From: Bradyrhizobium ivorense
Lineage (GTDB): Bacteria; Pseudomonadota; Alphaproteobacteria; Rhizobiales; Xanthobacteraceae
Direction: 5' to 3'
DNA: 64,000 nucleotides
NCBI RefSeq assembly: GCF_900696085.1
Contig: NZ_CAADFC020000033.1
Span: 248,001-312,000 of the forward strand
Shown piece after piece: positions 42,330 through 51,188 of the stretch. Under the pieces are notes generated by a model. The model had not been told where the DNA came from. It searched no databases and worked only from the letters and a program-made list of their open reading frames with translations. Within the stretch, counting starts at the first letter, position 1. Every line of letters begins with the position of its first letter. A program made the position numbers and the translations under genes.

Positions 42330-43268
42330 CTACCCGCCGCTGCCGAACGTATTACACGCCTGCACCGTGCCCTGCTGGTAGCCGCGCATGAACCATTCCT
42401 TGCGCTGCGCGGCGGAGCCGTGGGTGAAGGAATCCGGCACCACCCTGCCCGTCGCCTGGCGCTGCAGCGTGTCGTCGCCGATCGCATTCGCGGTGGTCAG
42501 GGCGGCATCGATGTCGCCGGCCTCGAGGAAGCCCGGCCGCTTCTTCTCCTCGCGGTTGACCCAGACGCCGGACAGGCAGTCGGCCTGCAGCTCGACCCTG
42601 ACCTGCAGCGCGTTGGCTTCCCGCTTGTCGCCGGCCTGCTGCTGCAGCCGCGTCACCCGCGGGATGATGCCGAGCAGATTCTGGATGTGATGGCCGGCCT
42701 CATGCGCGATGATATAGGCCGCGGTGAACTTGCAGGCGTTGCCGGAGCAGCCGCGGAAGCGGGTCTCGACCTCGCGGAAGAAGCCGGTGTCGAGGAAGAT
42801 GGTCTTGTCCGGCGGGCAGTAGAACGGGCCCATCGCCGACTGCGCCATGCCGCAGCGGCCGCCGTTGGTGGCGTTGCGGAACAGCACGATCTTCGGGCCG
42901 GTGTAGTTCTGGCCGCTCGCCTGGAAGATCTCGCTCCAGCGATCGTCGATCTCACCCAGGATGCCGGCAATCATGCTGCCCATCTCGTCGGTCGGCGCGC
43001 CGCGCTTGACCTGACCGCCCGACGACTGCCGGTCGGTCTGATAGGTCGGAGCGTGGCCGCCGCCGGTGAGAATCTCCGCGCCGCCGATCAGGATGCGCGG
43101 ATCGATGCCGAAGGCGTAGCCGAGCAGGCCGAGCACGATGATGGTGCCGATGCCGAGCCCGCCACCGCCGCCCATCGGAATGCCGAAACCACCGCCGCCT
43201 CCGCCCATCCCGCCTTCATCGCGACGGTCTTCGATGTCGTCGCTGCGGCGGAAGTCATCATAGCGCAT
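42330..43268 (-). CDS. YpfJ-type neutral zinc metallopeptidase
   Basis: Start ATG 43268 is preceded by GGAGGGAAA. The 312-residue protein (MRYDDFRRSDDIEDRRDEGG) has a Gly-rich stretch and one transmembrane helix (LGIGTIIVLGLLGYAFGI). A periplasmic domain follows with the zinc motif IAHEAGHHIQ near 190. Further family segments are YCPPDKTIFLD, VELQADCLSGVWVN and FTHGSAAQRKEWFMRGY. It is an anchored periplasmic metalloprotease of the KPN_02809/YpfJ family with unknown substrate. It is divergent from ccrM across a 383-bp region. Confidence 0.92.
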   Translation of the reverse strand: MRYDDFRRSDDIEDRRDEGGMGGGGGGFGIPMGGGGGLGIGTIIVLGLLGYAFGIDPRILIGGAEILTGGGHAPTYQTDRQSSGGQVKRGAPTDEMGSMIAGILGEIDDRWSEIFQASGQNYTGPKIVLFRNATNGGRCGMAQSAMGPFYCPPDKTIFLDTGFFREVETRFRGCSGNACKFTAAYIIAHEAGHHIQNLLGIIPRVTRLQQQAGDKREANALQVRVELQADCLSGVWVNREEKKRPGFLEAGDIDAALTTANAIGDDTLQRQATGRVVPDSFTHGSAAQRKEWFMRGYQQGTVQACNTFGSGG

Positions 43269-43429
43269 GGCGGTTTCCCTCCATTCCAGTCCGTGCCCCG
43301 ATGCGGGACACATCAGACGTAAAATTTTCACTCTGTTAATCAATAACCCGGCCGGCAAAAATTGCCTAGTGCACCGAGGCGGCTGCCCTCGCGGAGTTTG
43401 CCGCGCGAGCGAAGGCAATTCTAGCGGTC

Positions 43430-43434
43430 GAATC
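43430..43434. promoter_or_regulatory. GANTC site upstream of ccrM
   Basis: GAATC is a CcrM target in the ccrM upstream region, about 220 bp before the start codon. The remainder of the gap 43269-43651 shows no gene. Confidence 0.4.
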
Positions 43435-43632
43435 GTGCCGGTTTGATGATCGCGCAATTCGCATCGCACCGTGCAGATGCGAAAGCCGACGATGCAAATG
43501 ACGACGCGCCGCGCGGTTCGAAAGTCGCTGCAATCTTTTACGCGACTATTTCCAATTAAGTCGATTTTTACTTTGCCGGGTCAATGTGTGGTCAGTCGGT
43601 TGTTTAGTCCCGCGTCGCCGACAGCGTCGCCT

Positions 43633-43651
43633 GAGTCAGAGTTCTTGAGTC
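43633..43651. promoter_or_regulatory. Paired GAGTC (GANTC) sites abutting ccrM start codon
   Basis: Two GAGTC motifs at 43633-43637 and 43647-43651 lie 14 bp apart. The second touches the ATG at 43652. GANTC methylation in the ccrM leader is known to feed back on ccrM transcription in Caulobacter; the same is inferred here. Confidence 0.6.
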
Positions 43652-44785
43652 ATGGTAGTGTCGCGTCGCGGGGCGTCTGCAAAGGCGCCCCGCACTAAAT
43701 TTGAGAATACCCCGTCGAGCCGGATCGTCGTCGGCGATTGCGTCGCCGAGTTGTCGAAGCTCACCGCAAGCTCCGTCGACCTGGTGTTCGCAGATCCACC
43801 CTACAATCTGCAGCTCAAGGGCGACCTGAAGCGCCCCGACGAATCGCATGTCGATGCCGTCAACGACGAATGGGACAAGTTCACGTCCTTCGCCGCCTAT
43901 GACGATTTCACCCGCGCCTGGCTCCTGGCGTGCCGCCGCGTGATGAAGCCGTCGGCGACGCTGTGGGTGATCGGCTCCTATCACAACATCTTCCGCGTCG
44001 GCGCCATGATGCAGGACCTCGGGTTCTGGCTCTTGAACGACATCGTGTGGCGCAAGTCGAACCCGATGCCGAATTTCCGCGGCCGCCGCTTCACCAACGC
44101 GCACGAGACCATGATCTGGGCCGCGCGCGATGAGAAGGCCAAGGGCTACACCTTCAATTACGAAGCGCTGAAGGCGGCCAATGAGGACGTGCAGGCACGC
44201 TCCGACTGGCTGATCCCGCTGTGCACCGGCGAAGAGCGCCTGAAAGGCAACGACGGCAAGAAGGTGCATCCGACGCAGAAGCCCGAGCAACTGCTCGCCC
44301 GCGTGCTGCTGTCGTCGTCGAAGCCCGGCGATCTCGTGATCGACCCGTTCAACGGCACCGGCACCACCGGCGCGGTCGCAAAAAGGCTCGGCCGCAACTA
44401 TATCGGCTTCGAGCGCGACAAGGCCTATGCCGCGGCTGCCGAAGCGCGCATCGCCGCGATCGAGCCGCTGCCGGACGCCACGCTGGCGCCGTTCATGACC
44501 GCGCGCGAGGCGCCGCGCGTCGCGTTCTCCGAACTGATCGAGCGCGGCATGATCCTGCCCGGCGCAAAGCTGGTCGACGCCAAGAAGCGCCACGGCGCGC
44601 TGGTCCGCGCCGACGGCGCCATCATGCTCGGCGACAAGGTCGGCTCGATCCACCGCATCGGCGCGGTGGCGCAGGGCTCGGGGGCCTGCAACGGCTGGAC
44701 CTTCTGGCACGTCGAGACCAAGAACGGCCTGAAGCTGATCGACGAGTTGCGCGCCGAGATCCGCTCCGGGATGGCGGCGGGCTGA
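43652..44785 (+). CDS. ccrM: Cell-cycle DNA adenine methyltransferase (GANTC)
   Basis: The 377-residue protein is a beta-class N6-adenine methyltransferase. Catalytic motif IV DPPYNLQ is at 48-54 and precedes the AdoMet motif I FNGTGTTG near 232. CcrM hallmarks are intact: SFAAYDDFTRAWLLACRRVMKP, WVIGSYHNIFRVG, IVWRKSNPMPNFRGRRFTNAHET, and the C-terminal DNA-binding domain with KVGSIHRIGAVAQGSGACNGWTFWH. It methylates GANTC after replication and times cell-cycle transcription. The first 20 residues are an extension relative to Caulobacter. It is divergent from the metallopeptidase. Confidence 0.97.
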   Translation: MVVSRRGASAKAPRTKFENTPSSRIVVGDCVAELSKLTASSVDLVFADPPYNLQLKGDLKRPDESHVDAVNDEWDKFTSFAAYDDFTRAWLLACRRVMKPSATLWVIGSYHNIFRVGAMMQDLGFWLLNDIVWRKSNPMPNFRGRRFTNAHETMIWAARDEKAKGYTFNYEALKAANEDVQARSDWLIPLCTGEERLKGNDGKKVHPTQKPEQLLARVLLSSSKPGDLVIDPFNGTGTTGAVAKRLGRNYIGFERDKAYAAAAEARIAAIEPLPDATLAPFMTAREAPRVAFSELIERGMILPGAKLVDAKKRHGALVRADGAIMLGDKVGSIHRIGAVAQGSGACNGWTFWHVETKNGLKLIDELRAEIRSGMAAG

Positions 44786-44960
44786 GCGCAATCTGCCGAA
44801 TTCTCCACCCGTTATTCCGCGGCGCGCCTCTTGGCGCGAGCCCGGAATGACGAGCCGAGCGTACCGGACGCAGGGCAGCCATTTGTTTTTCGATTGCCGC
44901 CCCACGACGCGCGGGCCTAGGATACCGACGCTGTCACTTGCCGTTTCGATTGGTCGCCCG

Positions 44961-45287
44961 ATGCGCAGACAATCCGAGACCTTGCTGCTGGTGCCGCTGC
45001 TGCCGATCTTCCTGATCGGCATGTTTCCGATGCTGCTGATCGGCCTGCTCGGATTTTTCGGCCTGATCATTTTCGGCATCCTGCTGGTCTGCGTCGGGCT
45101 CACGCTCGGCCTCGAGGCGCATGGCGAATTCAACGAGGGGATCATCGTCCACGGCTACGCGCGTCCGTCCGAACGCGCGACGCAGGTCTCCAACCTGCAT
45201 GCGGCGACCCGCTCCGCGGCGGTGCTGGAGATCGTCGGACTGGCGCTGGTCGTAACCGGACTGGCCGGCTTTTTCGGCTATGGCTGA
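44961..45287 (+). CDS. Small multi-pass membrane protein
   Basis: From ATG 44961 the 108-residue product has two or three hydrophobic segments: LLLVPLLPIFLIGMFPMLLIGLLGFFGLIIFGILLVCVGLTLGL (two tightly spaced helices) and VLEIVGLALVVTGLAGFFGY. The short loop between is acidic then basic (EFNEGIIVHGYARPSERATQ). No family recognised. It follows ccrM by about 175 bp; likely its own unit. Confidence 0.65.
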   Translation: MRRQSETLLLVPLLPIFLIGMFPMLLIGLLGFFGLIIFGILLVCVGLTLGLEAHGEFNEGIIVHGYARPSERATQVSNLHAATRSAAVLEIVGLALVVTGLAGFFGYG

Positions 45288-45440
45288 CCGGCGCGCCGCG
45301 CACGGCTCTCTCGCAAACTCGTCGCTTGCGCATCGCAGCAAAGTTTGCGCATGAAGGCACACGCGCGGGCTTTCCCCCCGCAGCGTCCCGATCCCGTCGG
45401 TGAAAACATCAACCGGTCATAAAACCAGGGGAGTTCCTCC

Positions 45441-46127
45441 ATGCTCAAATTCTATTTCAACGGCGCGCCGAACCCGATGAAGGTCGCGCTGTTCCTGGAA
45501 GAGTCCGGCCTGCCGTTCGAGGCGATCCCGGTCGACACCCGCAAGGGCGAGCAGTTCGCGCCGGACTTTTTGAAGGTCAATCCGAACGGCAAGGTGCCGG
45601 CGATCGACGACGACGGCATCCTCGTGTTCGACTCCAACGCCATCCTGCTCTACCTCGCCGAGGAGCACGGCAAGTTCCTGCCGGCCAACACCCCGGCCAA
45701 CCGCGCCGCGACGCTGTCCTGGCTGATGTTCATCGCAACCGGCCTCGGCCCCTATTCCGGCCAGGCCGTACACTTCAAGCATTTTGCGCCGAAGGATCTC
45801 GACTACGCCCACAACCGCTACCAGTACGAGGCGCATCGCCACTACAAGATCCTCGACGATCACCTCGCCAAGTCGCGCTACATGGTCGGCGACGCCTATT
45901 CGATCGTCGACATGGCTTTTTGGGGCTGGGTTCGCATGGGAACATTCATCCTCGGCGAGGAAGGTTTCGCGAAGTATCCGAATGTGAAGCGGCTGCTCGA
46001 CGAGATCTCGGCGCGTCCCGCGGCGGCCCGCGCCAACGCGCTGAAGGACAAGCACACCTTCAAGGCCGAGATGGACGACGAGGCCCGCGGCATCATGTTC
46101 GGCCACCTCAAGACCAAGGTGGCGTGA
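45441..46127 (+). CDS. Glutathione S-transferase family protein
   Basis: ATG 45441 follows GGGGAG. The 228-residue protein has a thioredoxin-fold N-terminal domain (MLKFYFNGAPNPMKVALFLEESGLPFEAIPVDTRKGEQF, VNPNGKVPAI with the cis-Pro, and DSNAILLYLAE for glutathione binding). A helical C-terminal domain follows, with N-capping-type MVGDAYSIVDMAFWGW. It resembles the Ure2p-like/YfcG-type group. Cytosolic, likely glutathione-dependent thiol chemistry. Substrate unknown; not linked to the second GST at 48024. Confidence 0.92.
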   Translation: MLKFYFNGAPNPMKVALFLEESGLPFEAIPVDTRKGEQFAPDFLKVNPNGKVPAIDDDGILVFDSNAILLYLAEEHGKFLPANTPANRAATLSWLMFIATGLGPYSGQAVHFKHFAPKDLDYAHNRYQYEAHRHYKILDDHLAKSRYMVGDAYSIVDMAFWGWVRMGTFILGEEGFAKYPNVKRLLDEISARPAAARANALKDKHTFKAEMDDEARGIMFGHLKTKVA

Positions 46128-46275
46128 GGCCAGCCGCCTCAACGCGACAAGGGTGGGCACGCTTCGGCTTTGCCCACCCACACAAGCAATTTGCTGGCGC
46201 GACCTATCTTCGTCCCTGCGAAAGCACTATGGCATGCACACATCTGGTGCGAGGGCTTACAGGTCAGGAAGGCAC

Positions 46276-46421
46276 CACCGGATGGGTTCCCTCCTCCCTT
46301 GCGGGGTCCGAGGCGAGCGAAGCTCGCTCTCGAGGTTAGGGAGAGGGGTAAGCCGCGCGGGCGGTGTTTGTGGCTTACCCCTCTCTCCAACTCTCCCCCG
46401 CAAGGGGGGAGAGAGCCCTCC
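46276..46421. repeat. Intergenic inverted repeat (CCCCTCTCCCCAACC family), copy 2
   Basis: TTGCGGGG..AGGGAGAGGGGTAAGCC faces TTACCCCTCTCTCCAACTCTCCCCCGCAAGGGGG. A separate GGGTGGGCACGC..GCCCACCC hairpin lies at about 46150-46180. Together they fill the 336-bp gap 46128-46463. Confidence 0.75.
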
Positions 46422-46463
46422 CACCTCCCGTGTAGCCTTAAGCAAGAGACGCTCGTCAACGGT

Positions 46464-46907
46464 TCAGCCCGCGGCGCGCACCTCGGCTGCCGGGAACGGG
46501 CCTAGCGCCCGCTCGGTCAAGACCGAGTCGCAATATTCCCGCACCTCCTTGATCCTGCCGGCCTCGAAGCGGAACACCAGGCAATAATCGTTGTCGTAGC
46601 GCTGGCCTTGCTTGGTGAGGTTGTTGCCCTTGGCCTCGACCACGACGATGTCGCCGTCGGCGATGATGCGATGGGCGATGGTGCGTGCGCGCTCGACCAG
46701 TTTCGAGCGTACATGGCCGTGCAGGTCGGTCATGATCGATAGCCTACCGGTGAAGCTGCGCGACCAGGAATACTGCCCGGTCACGGTCCAGACCGCGTCG
46801 TCGGCGAGCAAGGCCATGAACAGCGACTTCTCGCGTACCGCGGGATCGGGATCGCCCGCGATCGCAAACATCTCCTGCACCAGTTTCTTGTTGTCGGCTG
46901 CGCTCAT
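46464..46907 (-). CDS. SnoaL / NTF2-like protein
   Basis: The 147-residue product has an NTF2-like fold pattern: MSAADNKKLVQEMFAIAGDPDPAVREKSLFMALLADDAVWTVTGQYSWSRSFTG, then HRIIADGDIVVVEAKGNNLTKQGQRYDNDYCLVFRFEAGRIKEVREYCDS. This is the SnoaL subset, with Asp/Tyr in a pocket. Divergent from the LysR regulator at 47001, which is probably its controller. It may be an isomerase, hydrolase or ligand carrier; no substrate is inferable. Confidence 0.88.
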   Translation of the reverse strand: MSAADNKKLVQEMFAIAGDPDPAVREKSLFMALLADDAVWTVTGQYSWSRSFTGRLSIMTDLHGHVRSKLVERARTIAHRIIADGDIVVVEAKGNNLTKQGQRYDNDYCLVFRFEAGRIKEVREYCDSVLTERALGPFPAAEVRAAG

Positions 46908-46988
46908 GGCGGCTCTCCATTTGATGGGGTGGTGAGGCCATCATTGCCACGCGGCTGCGCATTCTTCCAATCGATAGACGGTATGATA

Positions 46989-46994
46989 TATATT
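46989..46994 (+). promoter_or_regulatory. -10-like TATATT six bases before LysR ATG
   Basis: TATATT is followed by six bases and the ATG at 47001, which would give a leaderless mRNA. An alternative -10 TATGAT lies at 46982-46987. No clear -35 or ribosome-binding site is seen. Confidence 0.3.
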
Positions 46995-47000
46995 CGTCCA

Positions 47001-47915
47001 ATGAATTTGAATTCGCTTGACCTCAATCTGCTGGTGGCGCTCGACGCGCTGCTGAAGGAAATCAGCGTCAGCCGCGCCGCGCTGCGGCTGCATCTGTCGC
47101 AGCCGGCGACCAGCCACGCGCTGCAGCGGCTGCGCGAGCTGATCGGCGATCCGCTGCTGGTGCGGAGCGGCGCGCGGATGGAATTGACGCCGCGGGCGCA
47201 GGCGCTGCGCGCGCCGCTGGCGCAGGCGCTCGACCAGGTCCGCGCGCTGTTCGTATCAGACGATTTCGACGCGATCAGCAGCGAGCGGCACTTTCGGCTG
47301 ATGATGCCCGACCTCGCGGTCGAGCTCTTGATGCCGCCGCTGATGGAGAAGGTGACGCGGCTCGCCCCCAACGTCACCATCGACGTGGTGCCGTGGCGGG
47401 GGCCTGCGATCTTCACGCCGGAGTTCGCCCGCACCATCGATCTCGTGATCTCGATCGGCGACGCCTTCAAGGGCTTTCACCGCCAGCGGCTCTACACCGA
47501 CCGCGATGCGCTCGCGGTGCGGAGTGGCCACCCGGTCGGCGCCAGGCTGAAGAAGCGCGAGGTCTTCCTCGCGGCGCGCCATGTCGCCGTGATCATCCGC
47601 GGCCAGAACGAGGACCTGATCGACACCTGGCTGCGCGCAAAAGGCATCGAGCGGCGGATCGCGCTGGTCGTGCCCGGCTATATCGAGGCGCTGCACGTCA
47701 CCGCGCGCACCGACCTCGTCGCCTTCGTGCCGCACCGGCTGATCGCGGCGCTGGCGAGGCAATTGTCACTGGTCGCCGTGACGCCGCCGCTCGATCCCGG
47801 CATTGACGAGCAGCACATGTTCTATCCGACGCGGGCCCAGATGGATCCCGGCTCGATCTGGCTGCGCAGGCTGATGCTGGAGACCGGACGCGAGCTGGAG
47901 CAGAGGAAAGTGTAG
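47001..47915 (+). CDS. LysR-family transcriptional regulator
   Basis: Start ATG 47001 gives a 304-residue protein. The N-terminal winged helix (MNLNSLDLNLLVALDALLKEISVSRAALRLHLSQPATSHALQRLRELIGDPLLVRSG) is canonical for LysR. The C-terminal half is a periplasmic-binding-like effector domain (FRLMMPDLAVELLMPPLMEKVTRLAPN, TDLVAFVPHRLIAAL). It has no upstream ribosome-binding site and a TATATT six bases before the ATG. It is divergent from the SnoaL-like gene at 46464, the usual LysR target layout. Effector unknown. Confidence 0.93.
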   Translation: MNLNSLDLNLLVALDALLKEISVSRAALRLHLSQPATSHALQRLRELIGDPLLVRSGARMELTPRAQALRAPLAQALDQVRALFVSDDFDAISSERHFRLMMPDLAVELLMPPLMEKVTRLAPNVTIDVVPWRGPAIFTPEFARTIDLVISIGDAFKGFHRQRLYTDRDALAVRSGHPVGARLKKREVFLAARHVAVIIRGQNEDLIDTWLRAKGIERRIALVVPGYIEALHVTARTDLVAFVPHRLIAALARQLSLVAVTPPLDPGIDEQHMFYPTRAQMDPGSIWLRRLMLETGRELEQRKV

Positions 47916-47998
47916 GGTGGGTTAGCCGAAGGCGTAACCCACCATTTTGACCGCAATTGCGGATAGGCGATGGGTTACGCTTCGCTAACCCACCCTAC
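47912..47998. repeat. Intergenic inverted repeat after LysR gene
   Basis: GTAGGGTGGGTTAGC and GCTAACCCACCCTAC are perfect 15-bp arms, with inner GGCGTAACCCA / TGGGTTACGC. The left arm overlaps the LysR stop codon by a few bases, and the structure may work as a terminator. Confidence 0.85.
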
Positions 47999-48023
47999 GA
48001 ACCTTGGCCGGCGTGATCGCCTC

Positions 48024-48644
48024 TTACGCCTTCTGCTCGGCCAGCACCTTCTGCACCGCCGGACGCTGCTCCATCGCGGCGCGATGCGCCTTCACTTTCG
48101 GCAGGGTCGCGATGTCGACGCCGTCGCCGTCGAGCCAGAGCGTCAGCGTGTAGAGATAGGGATCGCACACCGTGTAGCTGTCGCCCATCACCCACGGGCC
48201 CTTCAGCATGTCACGCTCGATCAGGCCGAAGCTCGCCGCCATGGTCTTCGACACCATCGCCTTCATGTCGGCGAACGAGGTCTCCTGCGTCGCCCAGCGA
48301 TAGCCGCGCCCCTTGTGGGCGTGGTTCACATGCACGGTGGAGCAGAGATAGGAGTTGAACGCCTGCACCCTGGCAAACTCGAAGGCGTCGTCGAGCGGCG
48401 CCAGCTTGGCCTGCGGAAAGGTCTGGGCAATGTAGGCCAGGATCGACGGCGTCTCGGTCAGCACGCCGCGATCGGTCACCAAGGTCGGCACGCGGCCCTT
48501 CGGATTGATCTTGAGATATTCCGGGCTGTTCTGCTGGTTGGTCTTGAAGTCGAGCCGCTCGACCGTATGGGGCGCGCCGGCCTCGACCAGCGCGATGTGG
48601 GAGGCGAGCGCGCAGGTGCCGGGCACGTAATAAAGCTTGAGCAT
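48024..48644 (-). CDS. Glutathione S-transferase
   Basis: Start ATG 48644 is preceded by GGAGAGGA. The 206-residue protein has MLKLYYVPGTCALASHIALVEAGAPHTVERLDFKTNQQ with a Cys at the beta-class GST position (TCALASH), then INPKGRVPTLVTDRGVLTETPSILAYIAQ for the glutathione pocket. The C-terminal helical domain has WVMGDSYTVCDPYLYTLTLW, a beta/GstA-like helix-capping region. It conjugates or reduces with glutathione in the cytosol. It is divergent from the FAD monooxygenase gene. Confidence 0.93.
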   Translation of the reverse strand: MLKLYYVPGTCALASHIALVEAGAPHTVERLDFKTNQQNSPEYLKINPKGRVPTLVTDRGVLTETPSILAYIAQTFPQAKLAPLDDAFEFARVQAFNSYLCSTVHVNHAHKGRGYRWATQETSFADMKAMVSKTMAASFGLIERDMLKGPWVMGDSYTVCDPYLYTLTLWLDGDGVDIATLPKVKAHRAAMEQRPAVQKVLAEQKA

Positions 48645-48817
48645 GTTGCTGTCCTCTCCGAGCCTTGCCGGTTCGTTCAGAACCATGGCTCCGGTTCTTG
48701 TTTTGACGCGGCGGAGGTTACCGGCGCGGCCGATTGCCGTCCATCCCCGTAACCTTTCGCGGTTGCCCACCGCAGCGCTGTCATGCCATGACCATGGCCG
48801 ACCGAAGAGGATTTTTC

Positions 48818-50104
48818 ATGACTGTACTCATCGCGGGTGGCGGAATTGGCGGGCTGACGCTGGCGCTCAGCCTGCATCAGATCGGCGTGCCCTGTCGCGT
48901 GTTCGAGAGCGTATCCGAGCTGAAGCCGCTCGGTGTCGGCATCAACGTGCTGCCGCATGCGGTGCGCGAATTGATCGAGCTCGGCCTGCACGATGTGCTC
49001 GACGCCTCGGCGGTCCGCACATGCGAGCTCGCCTATTTCTCCAAGCACGGCAAGCCGATCTGGAGCGAGCCGCGCGGGCTCGAGGCTGGCTACAAATGGC
49101 CGCAGTTCTCGATCCATCGGGGCAGGCTGCAGCAGATCCTGCTCGATGCCGCGACCGAGCGGCTGGGCCGTGAGAACATTCTCACCAGCCATCACCTCGC
49201 CGGCTGGAGCGAGACCGCGGACGGCGTCCGCGCCGATTTCATCGACCGCGCCACCGGCAAGCCTGCGGGCAGCCATGACGGCGCGATCCTGATCGCCGCC
49301 GACGGCATCCATTCGGCGGTGCGCGAAAAACTGTATCCGCAGGAAGGGCCGCCGATCTGGAACGGCCGCATCCTGTGGCGCGGCATCACCCGCGCCGACG
49401 CCTTCCTCACCGGCCGCACCATGATCATGGCCGGTCACGAGATCCTGAAATTCGTCTGCTACCCGATCTCGAAAGCGGCCGGCGCGGACGGCAAATTCGA
49501 CATCAACTGGGTCGCCGAGCGCCACATGCCGCCGACCTATCAGTGGCGCCGCGAGGACTATAACCGCACCGCCGATCCGGGCGAGTTCCTGCCGTGGTTC
49601 GAGGGCTGGAATTTCGACTGGCTCGACGTCCCCGGCCTGATCCGCAACTGCCCGCACGCCTACGAATATCCGCTGGTCGACCGCGATCCGATTCCGCAAT
49701 GGACCTTTGGCCGCGTCACGCTGATGGGCGACGCCGCGCACCCGATGTATCCGATCGGCTCCAACGGCGCCTCGCAGGCGATTCTGGATGCGCGCGTGCT
49801 GACCCGCGAGATCCTGGCGCAGGGCGCGACGCAGGCCGCGCTCACGGCCTACGAGGCCGAGCGGCGGCCGGCGACCACTGATCTCGTGATGCTGAACCGC
49901 CGCAACGGGCCGGAGCAGGTGATGCAGCTCGTCGAGGAGCGCGCGCCGGACGGATTCGGCGTCGTCACCGACGTGCTGTCGCGGCAGGAGCTGGAAGACA
50001 TCGCCGCCAATTACAAGCGCGTCGCCGGATTCCAGGTCGAGGGCCTGAACGCAAAACCGCCGATCGTGCCGCGCGGCGCAGCGGCGCGGGCCGGTTCAAC
50101 CTGA
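48818..50104 (+). CDS. FAD-dependent monooxygenase (PHBH-type)
   Basis: Start ATG 48818 after AGAGG. The 428-residue protein has the ADP-binding motif LIAGGGIGGLTLALSLHQIG (4-23), the DG motif region LIAADGIHSAVREKLYP, and the GD motif LMGDAAHPMYPIGSNGASQAILDA. These three define class A flavin hydroxylases such as p-hydroxybenzoate hydroxylase. It would hydroxylate an aromatic or similar substrate with NAD(P)H and O2. Cytosolic; no neighbouring catabolic genes indicate the substrate. Confidence 0.92.
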   Translation: MTVLIAGGGIGGLTLALSLHQIGVPCRVFESVSELKPLGVGINVLPHAVRELIELGLHDVLDASAVRTCELAYFSKHGKPIWSEPRGLEAGYKWPQFSIHRGRLQQILLDAATERLGRENILTSHHLAGWSETADGVRADFIDRATGKPAGSHDGAILIAADGIHSAVREKLYPQEGPPIWNGRILWRGITRADAFLTGRTMIMAGHEILKFVCYPISKAAGADGKFDINWVAERHMPPTYQWRREDYNRTADPGEFLPWFEGWNFDWLDVPGLIRNCPHAYEYPLVDRDPIPQWTFGRVTLMGDAAHPMYPIGSNGASQAILDARVLTREILAQGATQAALTAYEAERRPATTDLVMLNRRNGPEQVMQLVEERAPDGFGVVTDVLSRQELEDIAANYKRVAGFQVEGLNAKPPIVPRGAAARAGST

Positions 50105-50210
50105 CATTGCGTGAATCGTCATCACGCTTTAGGTCTTGTTTGGGCATGATCTCCGCGCAAGCGCGTTCCGCGTTGGTCGCGCGCGGGACAATCGAACGGG
50201 GGCCGTGGGA

Positions 50211-50990
50211 ATGAGCGACTGGGTGCACAATCTGCCTGTCACGGCAATGGCGCTGGTTGTGTTTGGCTTCACCTATCTGCTCGCGGCCGCGGCGTTGATG
50301 GCGGTGACCGCGCTCGCAACGGGCGAGCGGGCAAAGTCGTTCAAGGCCATCTCGCCCGGCCTGCTGCCGGTGCTCGGCATCATCTTCGGCCTGTTCGTGG
50401 CATTTACCGCCGCTCAGGTCTGGAGCGACAGCGACCGCGCCAATACGGCGGTCAGCCACGAGGCGAGCGCACTGCGCGCCGTGGTGCTGCTCGCCGCCGG
50501 CTTGCCGGCGGAGAAGCAGGCCAAATTGCGCGGCCTGGTGCGCGACTATGTCGAGCAGGCTGCAAACGTGGAATGGCCGATGATGGCGCGCCAGACCGCC
50601 TCGCTGCGGGCAAGTCCGCCCAATCTTGTCGAGGCCTTGCAACTCGTCATCGCGCCGCAGGAAGGCCAGCCGATTGCGCAGCGCGAACTGATCTCCGCGC
50701 TGCAGTCCGCGCTCGACGCGCGCCGACAGCGGATCATCGTCAGCCAGGCCGAAGTCAATCCGGTCAAATGGTTCTGCCTCTATCTGCTGGCGATCTGCGA
50801 GATGCTGGCGATCGCGCTGGTGCATTGCGACAACCGCCTGGCCTCGGCGCTTGCGCTCGGGCTGTTTTCCACGGGCGTCGCCGCCGCGGTGCTGCTGATC
50901 GCGGCCCATGACCGTCCCTTCACCGGCCAGATCTCGATCCGCCCCGAGCCGCTGCTGCAAATCATGCCGAACGATCCGGCCGGCCGGTAG
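50211..50990 (+). CDS. DUF4239-like inner-membrane protein
   Basis: From ATG 50211 the 259-residue protein has four transmembrane helices: MALVVFGFTYLLAAAALMAVTAL, LLPVLGIIFGLFVAFTAAQVW, WFCLYLLAICEMLAIALVH and LALGLFSTGVAAAVLLIAAH. A helical soluble region lies between helices two and three (EASALRAVVLLAAGLPAEKQ..). The order and the Glu in the SHEASALR loop fit DUF4239/bestrophin-like proteins. Possible ion channel, not proven. It is 107 bp downstream of the monooxygenase. Confidence 0.75.
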   Translation: MSDWVHNLPVTAMALVVFGFTYLLAAAALMAVTALATGERAKSFKAISPGLLPVLGIIFGLFVAFTAAQVWSDSDRANTAVSHEASALRAVVLLAAGLPAEKQAKLRGLVRDYVEQAANVEWPMMARQTASLRASPPNLVEALQLVIAPQEGQPIAQRELISALQSALDARRQRIIVSQAEVNPVKWFCLYLLAICEMLAIALVHCDNRLASALALGLFSTGVAAAVLLIAAHDRPFTGQISIRPEPLLQIMPNDPAGR

Positions 50991-51040
50991 GCACTGCGCG
51001 CATCGTTCGGGCGTGAGCTGAGGCGTCCGGATCTTATCCC

Positions 51041-51163
51041 CGTCACCCTGAGGTGAGAGCCTTGCAGCGCAATCGCGCTGCGAGGCGAGCCTCGAAGGGT
51101 GCACGGCCCGGCTGATGGCCGTCGACCCTTCGAGGCTCGCAAGAGCTCGCACCTCAGGGTGAC
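51041..51163. repeat. Intergenic inverted repeat (GTCATCCTGAGGTG family), copy 4
   Basis: CGTCACCCTGAGGTGAGAGCC..CCTCGAAGGGTG faces GACCCTTCGAGGCTCGC..GCACCTCAGGGTGACGGG. The arms pair strongly. Confidence 0.85.
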
Positions 51164-51188
51164 GGGACTGGCTTCGGCGCGTGACGCG

